From positions 18,020,001-18,084,000 of the forward strand of contig JARDYH010000003.1 in the NCBI GenBank assembly GCA_029215795.1: a stretch of 64,000 nucleotides of DNA, read 5' to 3'. The DNA is from Anniella stebbinsi. Lineage: Eukaryota; Chordata; Lepidosauria; Squamata; Anniellidae. A program made the position numbers and the translations under genes. Under the pieces are notes generated by a model. The model was not told where the DNA came from. It did not search any database and saw nothing but the letters and a program-made list of their open reading frames with translations. Below are positions 44,672 through 55,650 of this stretch, piece by piece; position 1 is the stretch's first letter; the number at the start of each line of letters is the position of its first letter.

Positions 44672-44809
44672 CAGTCTTTCCTCAGCCTGGTGGCCTCCAG
44701 ATGTTTTGGATTACATTTCTCAGCATTCCTAACCATTGGCTGTGTTGGCTAGAACTAATGGGAGTTGAAATCCAAAAGCTCTGGAGAGTGCCAGGTTGGA
44801 GATGGGTGG
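44672..44809. mobile_element. Hairpin MITE, family A
   Basis: It starts CAGTCTTTCCTCAGCCTGGT, has ATGTTTTGGATTACATTTCT mirrored by GAGTTGAAATCCAAAAGCTC, and ends GTGCCAGGTTGGAGATGGGT. The left flank GTCTAGTG again has the CTAG core. Confidence 0.65.
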
Positions 44810-45153
44810 TCTTACACACATTTGTGCATGTCTCAAAAAATGTAGAACCACCGAGAAATTGTCTAGTAGAGTTTCCAGGATGAACCACTTCTCAAATTGC
44901 CCTGGCACTCTTCCTTCAAGGAACTACTTTTTTTTCTTTTTTCTTTGCATTGAGCTTCCATTGTGCATTTCAGATCCTGGAGGATTCATCCCTTATGTGG
45001 TTTCATGGTGCATTTCAAGCAGTCTTTGTGTTTATTACTGTGCATTTTGTTTTCCGTGTTTTAACATTGAACTGATGTTGCTCCATTTTATGTTTTTATT
45101 TATTTATTTATTTTTGCCTTCGCTATTCCTTCCCCTCCCTCCCCCTTTTAAAG

Positions 45154-45204
45154 TCGATTTACATCCCACACGCCTTGGCATTCAAGAGATCATACTCATC
45201 AAAG
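45154..45204 (+). CDS. MICAL3: MICAL3 candidate 51-nt cassette exon (SIYIPHALAFKRSYSSK)
   Basis: 17 codons, phase 0 to phase 0, encoding SIYIPHALAFKRSYSSK. The acceptor is very strong: about 35 bases almost purely pyrimidine (CTTCCCCTCCCTCCCCCTTT) followed by TAAAG. The donor is AAAG|GTAGTG. It lies between exons 40450-40544 (ends phase 0, RSKRE) and 48270-48377 (starts phase 0, KAYTEDEL), so inclusion gives SKRE-SIYIPHALAFKRSYSSK-KAYTED with no frame change. Composition (Tyr, Ser, Lys) suits a regulated insert just before the bMERB domain. No homology is confirmed; transcript data would decide. Confidence 0.62.
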
Positions 45205-45504
45205 GTAGTGTCTCCATTCTCATTGACTGGCCATGGTTGCATGCATTCCTGTTATTAACCTGCCAGAACTCTAGTCTGTGCCCCTTCCCCTGCCTTCGTT
45301 TGTACTAACGTAACCCTGACTGTGCATGTATGAAATGGTTAACAAATATGGACCACAGATCATCTTCAAGCCCCAAACCATCATACCCACTTGAAATGCA
45401 TGCAATGTTGAAGAACTGTACATGGTGTTTGGCTAGATACATTGGGTATTTACGTGGTATATGCAAGATGTAGAGTAGAAAAATGTAATAATATAAATAC
45501 TGTA

Positions 45505-45705
45505 TTTATTTTACTATTAACAGTATTTATTTATTACATTTTATCCTACCCTTCCTGCAAAGAACTCAGGTTTACTCATTTAATCCTCACAACAACCCTA
45601 AAAGGTAGGCCTGTCTGTGAGAGAGTGTGAATGGCCCAAGGTCAATCAGTGAGCTGAATGGGGATTTGAGCTTCCTTATCTCTACACCACACAGTAACCC
45701 TGATC
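45505..45705 (-). mobile_element. Sauria-type SINE, antisense, diverged
   Basis: TTATTTATTACATTTTATCC, TTTAATCCTCACAACAACCC, AAGGTCAATCAGTGAGCTGA and TGGGGATTTGAGCTTCC follow the SINE layout seen at 39640-39825. Confidence 0.6.
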
Positions 45706-45949
45706 ACTGCAATAGATAATAGTTGTTGTCCACTATATGTCATCCAGATGTGACAAAAATGTAAGTATATGTGGACGGTGGAAAATAGGGTTCACTAAAA
45801 ATAAACTCTGTAAATACTTGTCTTCATTCATACAGTTCTCCAAATCACTGGGTTCATTCTGACTTCTTAATTAAAACTGATTCCAAATTGCATCCTGAGG
45901 GAACGTAATGTTTTAGGACCTCAATTGCCTCACTTTCCACTCTGGGTCA

Positions 45950-46103
45950 GAGGAGGCTGGTGGCTTTGATGACAGTGGAGTGATGAATCCGCTCTGGGTT
46001 TCAGTCAGAACCAGTCAGAAGTTTAAAGGAGCAACCCAAGGTTCTTCCAGGATGGATTCTCTGCCCCACTGACATTAGGGCCACCGGCCTCCACTACTCT
46101 GGG
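45950..46103. mobile_element. Palindromic MITE (AGGAGGCTGGTGGC termini)
   Basis: CAGAGGAGGCTGGTGGCTTT on the left is mirrored by GGGCCACCGGCCTCCACTAC on the right. A fragment of a further repeat may follow to about 46240. Confidence 0.55.
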
Positions 46104-46324
46104 TTCACCCACACCACAGGGTTTAACTGGTTTAATCACAATCCTTCTCCTTTACAAATACTGAGAACTCTAGTTCTGTGAGAGTGTCTAGAAATATCAA
46201 CACAATCCTCAGCAAACAGCAGTTCCCAAAATTCTTTTTTTTAATTGCCGGGGGTGGGGGGTGGGGCATAACAATTAAACCAATATAAAACCAATGCATA
46301 TTGATGGATGATGATGTCCTCTAT

Positions 46325-46551
46325 GGCTCAGTTCGGACAACACAATAGTCAATGGTGGGTTGACTAACCCTAAACCTAACCCTAACCCTAGGAGGCACTT
46401 TCCACACAACAAGGTAATAAATAATCAACTGTGGTGTGGATGAGGATCAGCGCTAAGTTGACTATGGCAGCATTCGGATGACACAATAGTCAAAACAACT
46501 GACAATTGTTTCCCCCACACCAGTTGTTTATTGCGTCGTCCGAATTGAGCT
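46325..46551. mobile_element. Harbinger-like MITE (family B) with internal CCCTAA repeats
   Basis: GGCTCAGTTCGGACAACACA at the left end, mirrored by GTCGTCCGAATTGAGCT at the right end; flanks are TAT (46322-46324) and TAT (46552-46554). At about 46364-46391 the interior holds several CCCTAA-type units. It is closely related to 5303-5517. Confidence 0.78.
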
Positions 46552-47514
46552 TATCTCTGCTCTGCTTCTCATGTTACAATTTTGTATGTGGAAATCTACA
46601 TGTTTATGAAGTTTTGCGTTTTGTAATGTGAGAGTTGTTGTCCGTTTCCAGATGCATGCGTTGGGCCAAATTTTATATATGCAGGCAGTCTCATGTTACA
46701 AAATGCATGTCTACCTACGGATGTGTAGGATCTTGACATATAAAAGTATAACATGAGAATAACAGTTAGATGTCTGACAGGTTTTGAAGAAGAAGAAGAA
46801 GAAAAGAGGCAATTGGTTGCTTTGGTGTTCTCAGGGCATTGCCTTTATATAAATATTCTCTGGCCAAGTACTGATGTAAAGTACCAGTGGAACTGGACCT
46901 CAAGATGGTGTGGTATATATGGGCTTGAAGGGACACTGAAGTGATTTCCTGTGGCGTGGCATCTTTGTCGCGTTAATAAATTCTGGTGGTGACGGTAATG
47001 GTATTCCTTTTCTTCCTCCCTGTACTCTGATCAGGGTTTCAGCCACACTGATCTACCTCAGCCGATTTTTAAAATGGTGTGAAGGCAATGGGGGTGCTTA
47101 TAAATAATCCTGAGCTGCTTGTGTCAGAGGCGACAAAAAGTGGAAGATATAAGACACACAATCCACATATCTAGTTTCAGCATAGACATGTTAGTTCCAC
47201 AGCTCCAAAAGTAGCTATTCAGGCCACATGTCTACCTTGGAGCTTGTTATGTGTATTAATCATTCTGGCAAGATGTTTAAAAGACATTGGAGCATGTGTC
47301 CCAAAAAAATAAATCATAAACAAAGGGCCAATTAAAGCCAAGCCACATAATCAGCAGGCCCATATGATGCATCCGCTACTGGACTATACCATTTGTGACT
47401 GTTCTTAGGGTGACCCCATTATCCTATGTGTACCAAGTTTTTAAAAATCCCCTAGAGTGTTTCCATGTCATGCAAAAGGGTTCGAGTACAACTTTCCCCC
47501 TAGCATTCCAATTT

Positions 47515-47605
47515 TGTATTATTTATTTATTACATTTATTTATTTATTACATTTATATACAGCCCCATAGCCGAAGCTTTCCAGGTAGTTTACAAAGATG
47601 ATGTG
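47515..47605 (-). mobile_element. L2-like LINE 3' tip, antisense
   Basis: (TTTA)n followed by ATACAGCCCCATAGCCGAAG and CTTTCCAGGTAGTTTACAAA, the same block as in 32150-32345. An (AC)n run follows at about 47664-47681. Confidence 0.55.
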
Positions 47606-47663
47606 TTGAAAGTTGATTCTTCCTAAAATATGGGTGATAATCCAAATAATCTCTCCCCCCTCC

Positions 47664-47681
47664 CACACACACACACACACA
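47664..47681. repeat. (AC)n microsatellite
   Basis: About nine AC units after CCCCCCTCCC. Confidence 0.85.
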
Positions 47682-48269
47682 CTTGTTGTCCCCACGGTCT
47701 GAAGTGATAGTCCAGCACCAGATAAATCAAACGTTCCTCTCTCATTATGCTGAGAATGCAAGTTGAATGGATCAAGGGGTTGTATGCAAATGTGCTGAAG
47801 TCAAAGCAGCACTAGCAGGCACATCACCATGTGCCCATGCGCCCTACACAGATATGCTCAGCCCATTTCTTAACATGATTTAGCCATGAGATCTATTTGT
47901 TACCAAGACTAGATAAACCAAGTAGTTCAACATTTTGAGTAAGAAAGTTAAGCGTAATTGGGGGCAATGCCTATATTTAGAGTAGGCCGCAAGGAACATG
48001 GGGAAGAACCTAGCCGTAACTCGAAGCTCTGTATACAATCACTGCTTTGCACTTGATTCACGCCTCTTCCTTCACATCTTAGTCTTTCGCCAAGCCCCAT
48101 CTGCTGCACTCTTAGCATCCGTATGGATGGGTAGTTGTTTGCCTGCTGAGCAGGAACCCCTCAAGTAGCACAACACGCTAGGAAAGAAGGATCACTTTCT
48201 GTCCCAAGTTATTGGGGCTGACAATTTGCTCTCAGAGACTGAGACACATTCTACTTTTCGTTGCTACAG

Positions 48270-48377
48270 AAAGCATACACAGAGGATGAGCTCAACACCA
48301 AACTGACCAGGCGAGTGCAGAAAGCTGCTCGCCGTCAAGCCAAGCAGGAGGAGCTGAAGAGGTTACACAGGGCCCAG
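48270..48377 (+). CDS. MICAL3: MICAL3 exon: start of bMERB coiled coil (LTRRVQKAARRQAKQEELKR)
   Basis: 36 codons, phase 0 to phase 0 (108 nt), encoding KAYTEDELNTKLTRRVQKAA then RRQAKQEELKRLHRAQ. This is the nearly invariant first helix of the bMERB domain, which binds Rab8-family GTPases. It matches mammalian MICAL3 at almost every position. The acceptor is TTTTCGTTGCTACAG and the donor CCAG|GTACAG. The first residues (KAYTED versus a human PRTYTEE as I recall it) are consistent with a boundary placed exactly here. Confidence 0.96.
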
Positions 48378-49879
48378 GTACAGCCACAATTTTCCCCACT
48401 TTTCTAGGAAGTATTTTTCATGAGTCTGTAAGAAGGGAGTCATTTTATGCCCACATCTCTGCAGTGTGCATTTGAAAAACGTATTGTTTGCTTATGTCCA
48501 TTTAGAGAAAAAGCAGGTCACATAGGCCTGTTTTATGGTGTGATCCTGATGTTTCATCATAATAAACTGCCTGCTTTATGTTGGGCAGTATGATGTGAGA
48601 TGTGTGCTAGGGTAGAAATCCTGCAAGATCCTGTTGGTTTGCCTCCTGAGAGCGGTTTGAGAATATGGATTGGGCTCTTCCCAGGGTAGAGTCTGCCTTT
48701 CCTAAATCTAAAGTTTACTTGCCAACACCGGTATCGTTGTCTTGCTGCTGCTAATAGTTACAGTCCTGTAAAAGGACAATATGGCTTCCTTACAGCTGCA
48801 GGACTCATGGATATGTACGCATCTGCCAGAGCCAAAGTGCAGAATTGTGGTGGGGCTATCAGTGTGCCTATGACACTTTAAACACATTAGTATAAACAAA
48901 AAGGCAGGTTTCTGCCCCGAGGAACTTGCGGTCTGAGTGGGAAACAAAAGGAGGAAGCAAGATGAAACTGAGGAAAACAGGAAGAATGTGCAGAAATTCA
49001 GTTATACAAATGCAGGCCTGCTTTCAGTAGAGATGAGGGCTAAGGGACTTCATGGAATTTGAAGAGGGATTTAAATTGCATGATTTTAATCAAGAGTGGG
49101 AGAAAGGGATAGTAGTTCTCCCACAGTAAATGCACATGGGATACTTTACCTGCATTGCAGGGATGCATTGTGTAATTTTGTCAAACAAGGTGCATGGGCA
49201 GGTGTCCTTCCAAATGTGCCACTATTTGCAAACAGAAGCCCACCACATCAAAGAGCAATGCCCTTGCTTTTTCCTAGAAGTTGATAGCAGTTTCCTGGGA
49301 GTTGATGGCAAGACTTGAAGAAATTTGTACATGTCTATAGGACAGCTTTTATGGTCCAGGACCCTGAACCCTTGTTCTCAAAGGATCCTGATCCCTTATC
49401 CTTGAAGAAGAGGTTTCACAGTTAACAGTTCAGGGAGAGGATTTTGTCACAGAAAGTTGTCACAAGGCTTCCCCTTCCCCAGGTCCTATTTCTCCAGAAA
49501 GATTTTAGGAGTCAGCTTCCCTGCGTTTGGAGGATATTGTCTTGCTGTCTTTCCTCTGAGCTGCATCTAAATTCAGTCAAACTCTTATTTAAGGCTCAGT
49601 CTTGATATTCTCTTCGTTGGAGCAGCATACAGACAACCCTGTCTGGACTCCAACCACTCAGAGCTTTCTCTGATGCTGAACTCTTCCCATCTTACCTGAG
49701 AAACCTGACCTAACCTGACCCCTGCTAAAGATCTGACCCATAGCAGAACCAAGCCCTGGCCTGAAATTTAGGTGGCATCAGTCTGCCTTGGAAGCACTAA
49801 GAGTTCTTGGAATTGGAATCCTATCATTTGGATATGAGGATGAGAATTTATATTTGTATTTGTCACTCTCTTTCAATAG
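48378..49879 (+). other. MICAL3: MICAL3 intron, 1.5 kb
   Basis: The donor is GTACAG and the acceptor CACTCTCTTTCAATAG. No repeat or exon was recognised in it. Confidence 0.8.
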
Positions 49880-49973
49880 ATTATCCAACGACAGCTGGAG
49901 CAGGTAGAAGAGAAGCAAAGACAGCTGGAGGAGAGAGGAGTTGCTGTTGAGAAAGCCCTTAGGGGGGAAGCAG
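49880..49973 (+). CDS. MICAL3: MICAL3 exon: bMERB coiled coil (IIQRQLEQVEEKQRQLEERG)
   Basis: It encodes IIQRQLEQVEEKQRQLEERG then VAVEKALRGEA, phase 0 to phase 1 (94 nt). Heptad-like spacing of Ile/Leu/Val and near-identity with mammalian MICAL3 (IIQRQL.QVEE.QR.LEERGVAVEKALRGEAG) make the call secure. The acceptor is CTCTTTCAATAG and the donor GCAG|GTACCT. The trailing G may be completed by AC of the candidate cassette at 57385 (Asp), or by the next constitutive exon, not in the window. Confidence 0.96.
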
Positions 49974-51464
49974 GTACCTTCCAACATTCAATATTGTGTT
50001 TTTTAAATCTTTGCTGCTTGAATTTCCATTCAAATGTTTGTAACAATTTGTGTGCTACCTCTAAAAACTGGACACCTCCTATGCTGCAAGTGATGTTATT
50101 GATTAATTCTTTGATACATGAATTAAAATTCACCATTTCCTTTCTCTAATATACCTTGGCCTCCTCTGCCTGTGAGGTGGAGTTACATGTACTCTGGAAA
50201 TCCATCCCACTATTTCAGCAAAGTTTTGTGCAGTTACTGGTTGCATCTTCCAGAAAGTTACAATGCCGCTTATAGGTTACCCACCTGTTAACATTCATTT
50301 AGGAAATAAAACTGTGTCATAGCAAGGAAGCCTTCACTTTGTCCAGAACCAGTGGGAAAAAGAGAGAGAGGGAGAAATAGCATGTGGTTTTAATTAATTG
50401 TTCCATGAATTAGCATTAGCATCCTCGCAAGGGACCATCACAGAACAGCCCAGCAAGTACCACTTGCTCTCTGCAAAGTCCTGCACAAACTAAGTCCTCT
50501 CACCAAGGCATATGGAACAAAAAATCATACGTGTCATAAGATTTTCACTGTCTTCTGCTGTTAGTGGAATGGGCTTGTACCCTTGATGACTAGGTTTAAT
50601 GAATGGTATTTGGAATTAACATAGATGAAGGAGATTAAGACCAGAACTAGACATTTCTGTCACACAGAACTGCTGCTGAAAAGTGACGTCCCTGTATCTC
50701 ACCCTCCCCTGCCTTTTTTTAATGTCTATTGAAATTGGTCATGCAATATGATGTCATTCTGTGAGTTTTCCTACCTGCTCCTTCATTGGCTGCCATTGGC
50801 AGAGGCAAGAAAACTCACACCATTACAACATTGCATCACATAGTGAATTTCACTAGACTTTGTGAGGGAGGGAGAATTAGGCATGAGGATGCTATTTCGA
50901 CAGTAGCCCCATGTCTGCCGCAGTGTCCAGCTCATCCATGGGAGAGAACAAAGTTTGATGATTGACATATCCCAACAACTTCTCCTTTCTTTATAGGCAA
51001 ATAAAGGCAAACAAATTATGTGACTGTCTTGCAGGGCCAGGTCATATATGATCTGCGCAAGAGGCTACATACTTAATTATCAGATGAAGAAAGTATAGCC
51101 TTTTGTTATGGACCGCCTTTAAATTTGGGAGGGAGATGTAACCAAAGTGACCTCCCCTGAAACAACTTAGAAGAACTTTTTCTCTACTTTCTTTGAAGCT
51201 TGGTTTAACACACTGAAATTTCCTATAGGAATGTGATAGGATTATCTGTCGCTTGTCAAGACATTCGTAGTGTTACCACAGGATCAATGCACAAAGATCA
51301 GATGTTATTACCTGAAAAATATACTTAAAAGTTACAACGTTCTTATTTCATTCAATGTATATCCTGCCCCATTCTGAAGTTTTCTGATGCATAACAGCTC
51401 ATTCGAGACAGATTTAACAACATCAAAGGGAATATAGGATGAATTAAGTTTAAATGCCTAAACT

Positions 51465-52360
51465 CAGTAATGGCTAGATGAGGGCCAATAAACTGAAGCT
51501 GAATCCTGGCAAGATGGAAGCCCTGTGGGTGAGTGGTTCCTGAGTCCAGGAGATAAGTTCATTGCCTGTTCTGGATGGGGTTACACTCCCTCTGAAAGAT
51601 CAGGTTCATACTCCTAGATCCATCATTGTCGCTGGAGGTCCAAGAGGCTATGGCGGCTTGGAGTGCCTTTTACCAGCTTCGGCTAGCTTGCCAGCTACGG
51701 CCTCTTCTGGACAAGGATAGCTTGGCCACAGTGGTACAGACGTTAGTAACCTCAAGACTGGATTACTACAATGCACTCTATGTGGGGCTGCCCTTAAGGC
51801 AGTTCCAGAAGTTGGACTAGTGCAGAATGCAGCAGCTCGGCTGTTGTCAGGAGTTGCTTCTTTTCAGCATATAACTCCTTTGCTGAGGAAATTGCACTGG
51901 CTGCCTATTGGTTACCAGGCCAGGTTTAAGGTTTTGATACTGGTGTACAAAGCTCTAAACAACTTGGGACCAGGACACCTGAGAGAGCGCCTTCTCCCTT
52001 ACCAACCTCCCCAATCACTGAGGCCGTCGGAGGGCATGCTCCTGGTGGTTCCACATGGACCTTAGACCCGATTGGAGTCCACCAGGAGAAGAACCTTTAG
52101 TGTGGTGGCGCCTTTTCTTTGGAACTCCCAGCCCTTAAAGGTCAGGCAAGAACATACACTAGGCTGTTTCCAGTGTATCCTGAAAACAATTATTTTCCAG
52201 GAAGCTTTCCTCAACTGACCAGCCACTGTTTTTATTGGTCCTTTGTTTTAAATTGCACAATTTTAACTTCCTGTTTTTAATCTTCTTTCTTTTTACTGTT
52301 TTATTTCTAAACCTATTTTAGATATGGAGCGATATATAAATATAGTAAATACATAAATAA
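51465..52360 (+). mobile_element. L2-clade LINE, reverse transcriptase C-terminal part
   Basis: Frames pieced across indels read ANKLKLNPGKTEALWV-like at about 51487, then VTSRLDYYNALYVGLPLRQF and MQNAAARLLSGVASFQHITP, LLRKLHWLPIGYQARFKVLI. These are the standard L2/CR1 post-RT motifs. The 3' end is ATATATAAATATAGTAAATA followed by CATAAATAAA, as in L2. Several frameshifts and stops make it non-functional. Confidence 0.82.
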
Positions 52361-52607
52361 ACCACCTGCTTGCTATCCTTGGCCACACCTATGCTGCCTA
52401 TTACAGGCAGTTTTATCTAATTCTGCACGATGTCCATGCTTTGGCATATCTTAAAAGGACTGGAGGTCCGTAAGTGTAGATCAGCTCCTAGAAAGGTGTA
52501 TGTGCTCCCATCACTGAAATTTACTGTACAAAGAGTGACTCCTGCTGATCTTGGCACCCATAGTAGAGCCTAGGGAAGAAACTGTGTGTGGTTCAGTCCC
52601 TTTAGGT

Positions 52608-52707
52608 CAACTTCTCCAACCTGAAGCTTTTCAGATTTGTTGGACTGGGAATTACGGAGTTGCAGTCCAACATAGCTGTGGGAGAGGCAGCAGGTTGGAG
52701 AAGGCTG
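52608..52707. mobile_element. Hairpin MITE, hAT-like family A, with 8-bp duplication
   Basis: A 100-bp element from CAACTTCTCCAACCTGAAGC to CAGCAGGTTGGAGAAGGCTG. Flanks are CTTTAGGT (52600-52607) and ATTTAGGT (52708-52715), matching at 7 of 8 positions. This is one of the clearest duplications supporting hAT ancestry. Confidence 0.82.
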
Positions 52708-53173
52708 ATTTAGGTCAAAACCAACAGCATCTGGTGAACCATCGCAATGCATCATTGATGACCTTGTCAGAAGCCAAGCACTGTATCTTGCCAGAATTTC
52801 CAAAGGCAAACCACTAAAGTTGGAGTCGAATACTAACATTTTTAAGGTGACAGAGGCCTTTTTAATAGTGCCATCACCTTCCAGAGTCCAAACATACCAT
52901 TTTTTTTATAACCTGCAGCTGACACTAGTTTAAACTGATTCTGGAGCAGGGGGTGGATGGGAGGAGAGCCTGATTGAAATAATGTTAATGTCAGGCTGCA
53001 GAGTGCAGTGCACCCATTAGCGAGTGGCACCCCATAGCATCACTGGAGACAAATAACAGTGCACCCCATCCAATCTAATCTCTGGGAACACATTTGCAAC
53101 TGTTTAAAGAGCTTTTTTTTAAAAAAAAAAAAGTTTAAAGTAAGCTAAATGCAGATACTTATCAACACACACT

Positions 53174-53407
53174 GGCTTCGTCGACACAAAGCAGGATATT
53201 GCACTGTGAAAGTGGTATGAAAGCGGTATATAAAAGGCAAGAGCCACACTACTGCTTTATGGCGGTATTGAAGTGCACTGGCAACTGTTGGGGCCCACTG
53301 ACACATGCCATATACTGCTTTCATATCGCTATATCCTGCTTGGTGTGGCTCCTGCCTTTTATATACCGCTTTCATAGTGCAATATCCTGCTTGGTGTAGA
53401 TGAGGCC
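53174..53407. mobile_element. Hairpin MITE (family E) with 3-bp duplication
   Basis: Arms of about 65 bp: AGCAGGATATTGCACTGTGA and GCGGTATATAAAAGGCA on the left, mirrored by TGCCTTTTATATACCGC and ATAGTGCAATATCCTGCT on the right. Both ends read GGCYTCRTCKACAC in the same inverted sense. ACT flanks both sides (53171-53173 and 53408-53410), suggesting PIF/Harbinger-type insertion. Confidence 0.72.
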
Positions 53408-53980
53408 ACTGTCTCTGACTGTGGCTTCCTAAAAGAGGGGGAAATTGTGCAAGACGCTCCATTGCTATACTCTGGGTAGTCTTTGCTGTGCCATTTAAAG
53501 CGATTTTCCTTATTTTAAAAAAAATTGTGTTCCCCCCCTCTCCAGCACTAGAGCCACATCACCCCTAGATTTTTAAATCTTTTACATTAGCAAAACTCCC
53601 CCTCTTCCTTACTAAGGTAAAGAGAAGATATAACTGAAAACATTCCATCTGCCTATTGCCATAAGGTGTAATAGTCAGGTTTAATGGACCAGCAACACGT
53701 GTTGTGTCTCTGTGCATTCATTGTATTTCCCTCCAACTTGCCAGCTAAGAAATACAGATTTTCTTGTCACCTCATTTCTTTCCTTGTCAGCTCACCTTGT
53801 AGATGGTGTCACCAAAGACTGGGGAGACTTGCAAACAAGTGGAGCATTAGCTTTCACACATCATGTGCAGCAATGGTGTGTTTGCAGGCAGAAAATGACT
53901 GCTTATAGGTAGAGTTTGATGGGGGAGATGGATAAGTGGAAGGAGGAGGGGACAGACAAAAAGGCTGGCTTGTCCTATGG

Positions 53981-54125
53981 CAGCCTTCCTCAACCAGGTG
54001 CCACCCACATGAGCAGGCCTACAATTTCCATCATTCCCAGCCAGCATTGGCCCAGGCCAGCCTTCCCAACTTGGTGTCCTCCAGATGTGTTGGATCACAA
54101 CTTCCAGCATTTGCTTGGGCCTTCC
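53981..54125. mobile_element. Family A MITE, one and a half copies
   Basis: A left arm starting CAGCCTTCCTCAACCAGGTG is followed at about 54057 by a second left arm (CCAGCCTTCCCAACTTGGTG) instead of a right arm. The second is cut by the repeat tract at 54130. Confidence 0.55.
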
Positions 54126-54129
54126 TATG

Positions 54130-54170
<41 letters not shown>
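54130..54170. repeat. (ATT)n microsatellite at an L2 tail
   Basis: About 13 ATT units, continuing into ACATTTATATACCACTCCAT of the antisense L2 end. Confidence 0.9.
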
Positions 54171-54560
54171 ATTTATATACCACTCCATACCCGAAGCTCT
54201 CTGGGCGGTTTACAAAAATTAAAAGATTGAACATTAAAAAGTCAATATACAAAATTTAAAACCATAAAACATAAAACAGCTGATATTTAAAACATTTAAA
54301 ACTTTTAAGCCTGGCCACAAAGTCAGTTAAAACCTCAACTTAAGCTGTTAAAATGCCTGGGAGAAAATAAAAGTTTTGACCTGGCGCCGAAAAGCACAAC
54401 ACAAAAGTGTTGGTGCCAGGCGGGCCTCATCGAGGAGATCATTCCAGAATTGGGGGGCCACCACAGTGAAGGCCCTCTCCCTTGTTGCCGTCCTCCGAGC
54501 TTCCCTCGAAGTAGGCACCCGGAGGAGGACCTTTGATGTTGAGCGTAGTGTATGGGTAGG
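54165..54560 (-). mobile_element. L2-like LINE 3' end, antisense
   Basis: The minus strand reads ATRERAFTVVAPQFWNDLLD and QVKTFIFSQAF, the conserved end of L2-type ORF2, followed by the GCCCCATAGCC-type 3' untranslated block. It carries a few frameshifts. Confidence 0.75.
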
Positions 54561-54797
54561 TTCATTAGTAGTAATGAATTGTCTTTTGAACTCCAAATTA
54601 ATAATCATTTGGCACTGCTGAGAAAGTATCCAACATCAGGACTCCTTTGGGAAATAGTCTGGATCTGGGACAGCCTCTCATTCCATGAGATGAGATGCAA
54701 GATTTCAAGATTTTTATATGCTTTAATTTCTTTTACCGGTAGTATTATCAGTAACTTATTCACATCCTTTTGCTGTACACTCTCCAAACGACCTGTC

Positions 54798-54798
<1 letters not shown>

Positions 54799-54828
<30 letters not shown>
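54799..54828. repeat. (AAT)n microsatellite
   Basis: About ten AAT units joining the next antisense L2 end. Confidence 0.9.
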
Positions 54829-54829
<1 letters not shown>

Positions 54830-55175
54830 TGATGTTTATTTCTAACCCGCCTCTCCCTCTGGATCAAGGCGGGGAACAACAATAAATATAAATACAAAGA
54901 CCATAAAATAGATAAAACATTAAAAACAAATAAAACGAATACATTATTAAAACATCTTAAAATTCAACTGGGTAGGCCTGCCAGAAGAGATCAGTCTTCA
55001 CAGCTTTCTTAAATTCAAGAAGACTACTAAGTTGTTGAATCTCTCCTGGCAGGCCATTCCACAGTCTGGGAGCAGCAGAAGAGAAGGTCCTCTGGGTCAC
55101 ACTCGTCAGCCTAGTTCTAGCTGATTGGAGTAAGTTCTTCCCAGAGGACCTGAGTGTGCGGGGTGGATTATACGG
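54828..55175 (-). mobile_element. L2-like LINE 3' end, second type, antisense
   Basis: The minus frame encodes SVTQRTFSSAAPRLWNGLPG and LLEFKKAVKTDLFWQAY, again the end of ORF2 but a different subfamily from 54165-54560. The 3' side reads CTAACCCGCCTCTCCCTCTG. Confidence 0.75.
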
Positions 55176-55182
55176 GAGAAGG

Positions 55183-55300
55183 CAACTTGTGGCCCTCCAA
55201 ATGTTTTGTCCTACAACTCCCAGCATCAGCCCTAGCCAGCATCACCAGTGGTGAGGAATGATGGGAGTTGCAGTCAAAACATCTGAAGGGTCATAAGTTG
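55183..55300. mobile_element. Hairpin MITE, family A-like
   Basis: CAACTTGTGGCCCTCCAAAT on the left, CATCTGAAGGGTCATAAGTT on the right, with GTCCTACAACTCCCAGCAT mirrored by ATGATGGGAGTTGCAG. Confidence 0.65.
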
Positions 55301-55650
55301 CCCACAGTATTAGGCAAACAAATTTGCATTCCAGCCAATAACTGCAAAGCCTCGTTCTCTTTTAATAGCTAGTAATCAGTTTTGCTGGGGAAGAGGTGCA
55401 GGCCTGGTACTGCATGTTTGGGAGAGGAACGCCCCTCCCCATACTGGCCATATGTTAAAATGTCATCCTTGTGAATTAGAATCTTACAGCCATTTCACCC
55501 AAGATATTTTTCTACATAGGTATTGATTACATTTTAAGTGCATTGTATCTATGACACAACACAGAGCAAATGGGCATGTCTCTCCTACTACAACACACGC
55601 TTGTAGAGAAATAGACATCATGTGTTTATCATGTTGTGTACATACAACAT

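Larger units (their letters stand above)
40545..48269 (+). other. MICAL3: MICAL3 intron interval with candidate cassette at 45154 and many MITEs
   Basis: From GTAAGG to TTCGTTGCTACAG, split by the candidate exon at 45154-45204. Elements are family B MITEs at 41468-41934 and 46325-46551, a family C MITE at 42990-43350 with a perfect internal hairpin, a family A MITE at 44672-44809, a Sauria-type SINE at 45505-45705, a MITE at 45950-46103, and an L2 end at 47515-47605. Regions 40560-41450, 43400-44600 and 46560-47500 show nothing else recognisable. Confidence 0.8.

Noticed and set aside
44796..45308. 170-codon + frame
   Set aside because: It crosses a MITE end and long pyrimidine tracts in the wrong frame. 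The real signal inside it is the 51-nt candidate exon, which uses a different frame.
51626..52065. RT-like frames as a host gene
   Set aside because: They are frameshifted L2 LINE motifs.
53847..54188. Frames with Asn or Ile/Tyr homopolymers near 54130-54170 and 55909-55956
   Set aside because: Translations of (ATT)n and (AAT)n tracts.
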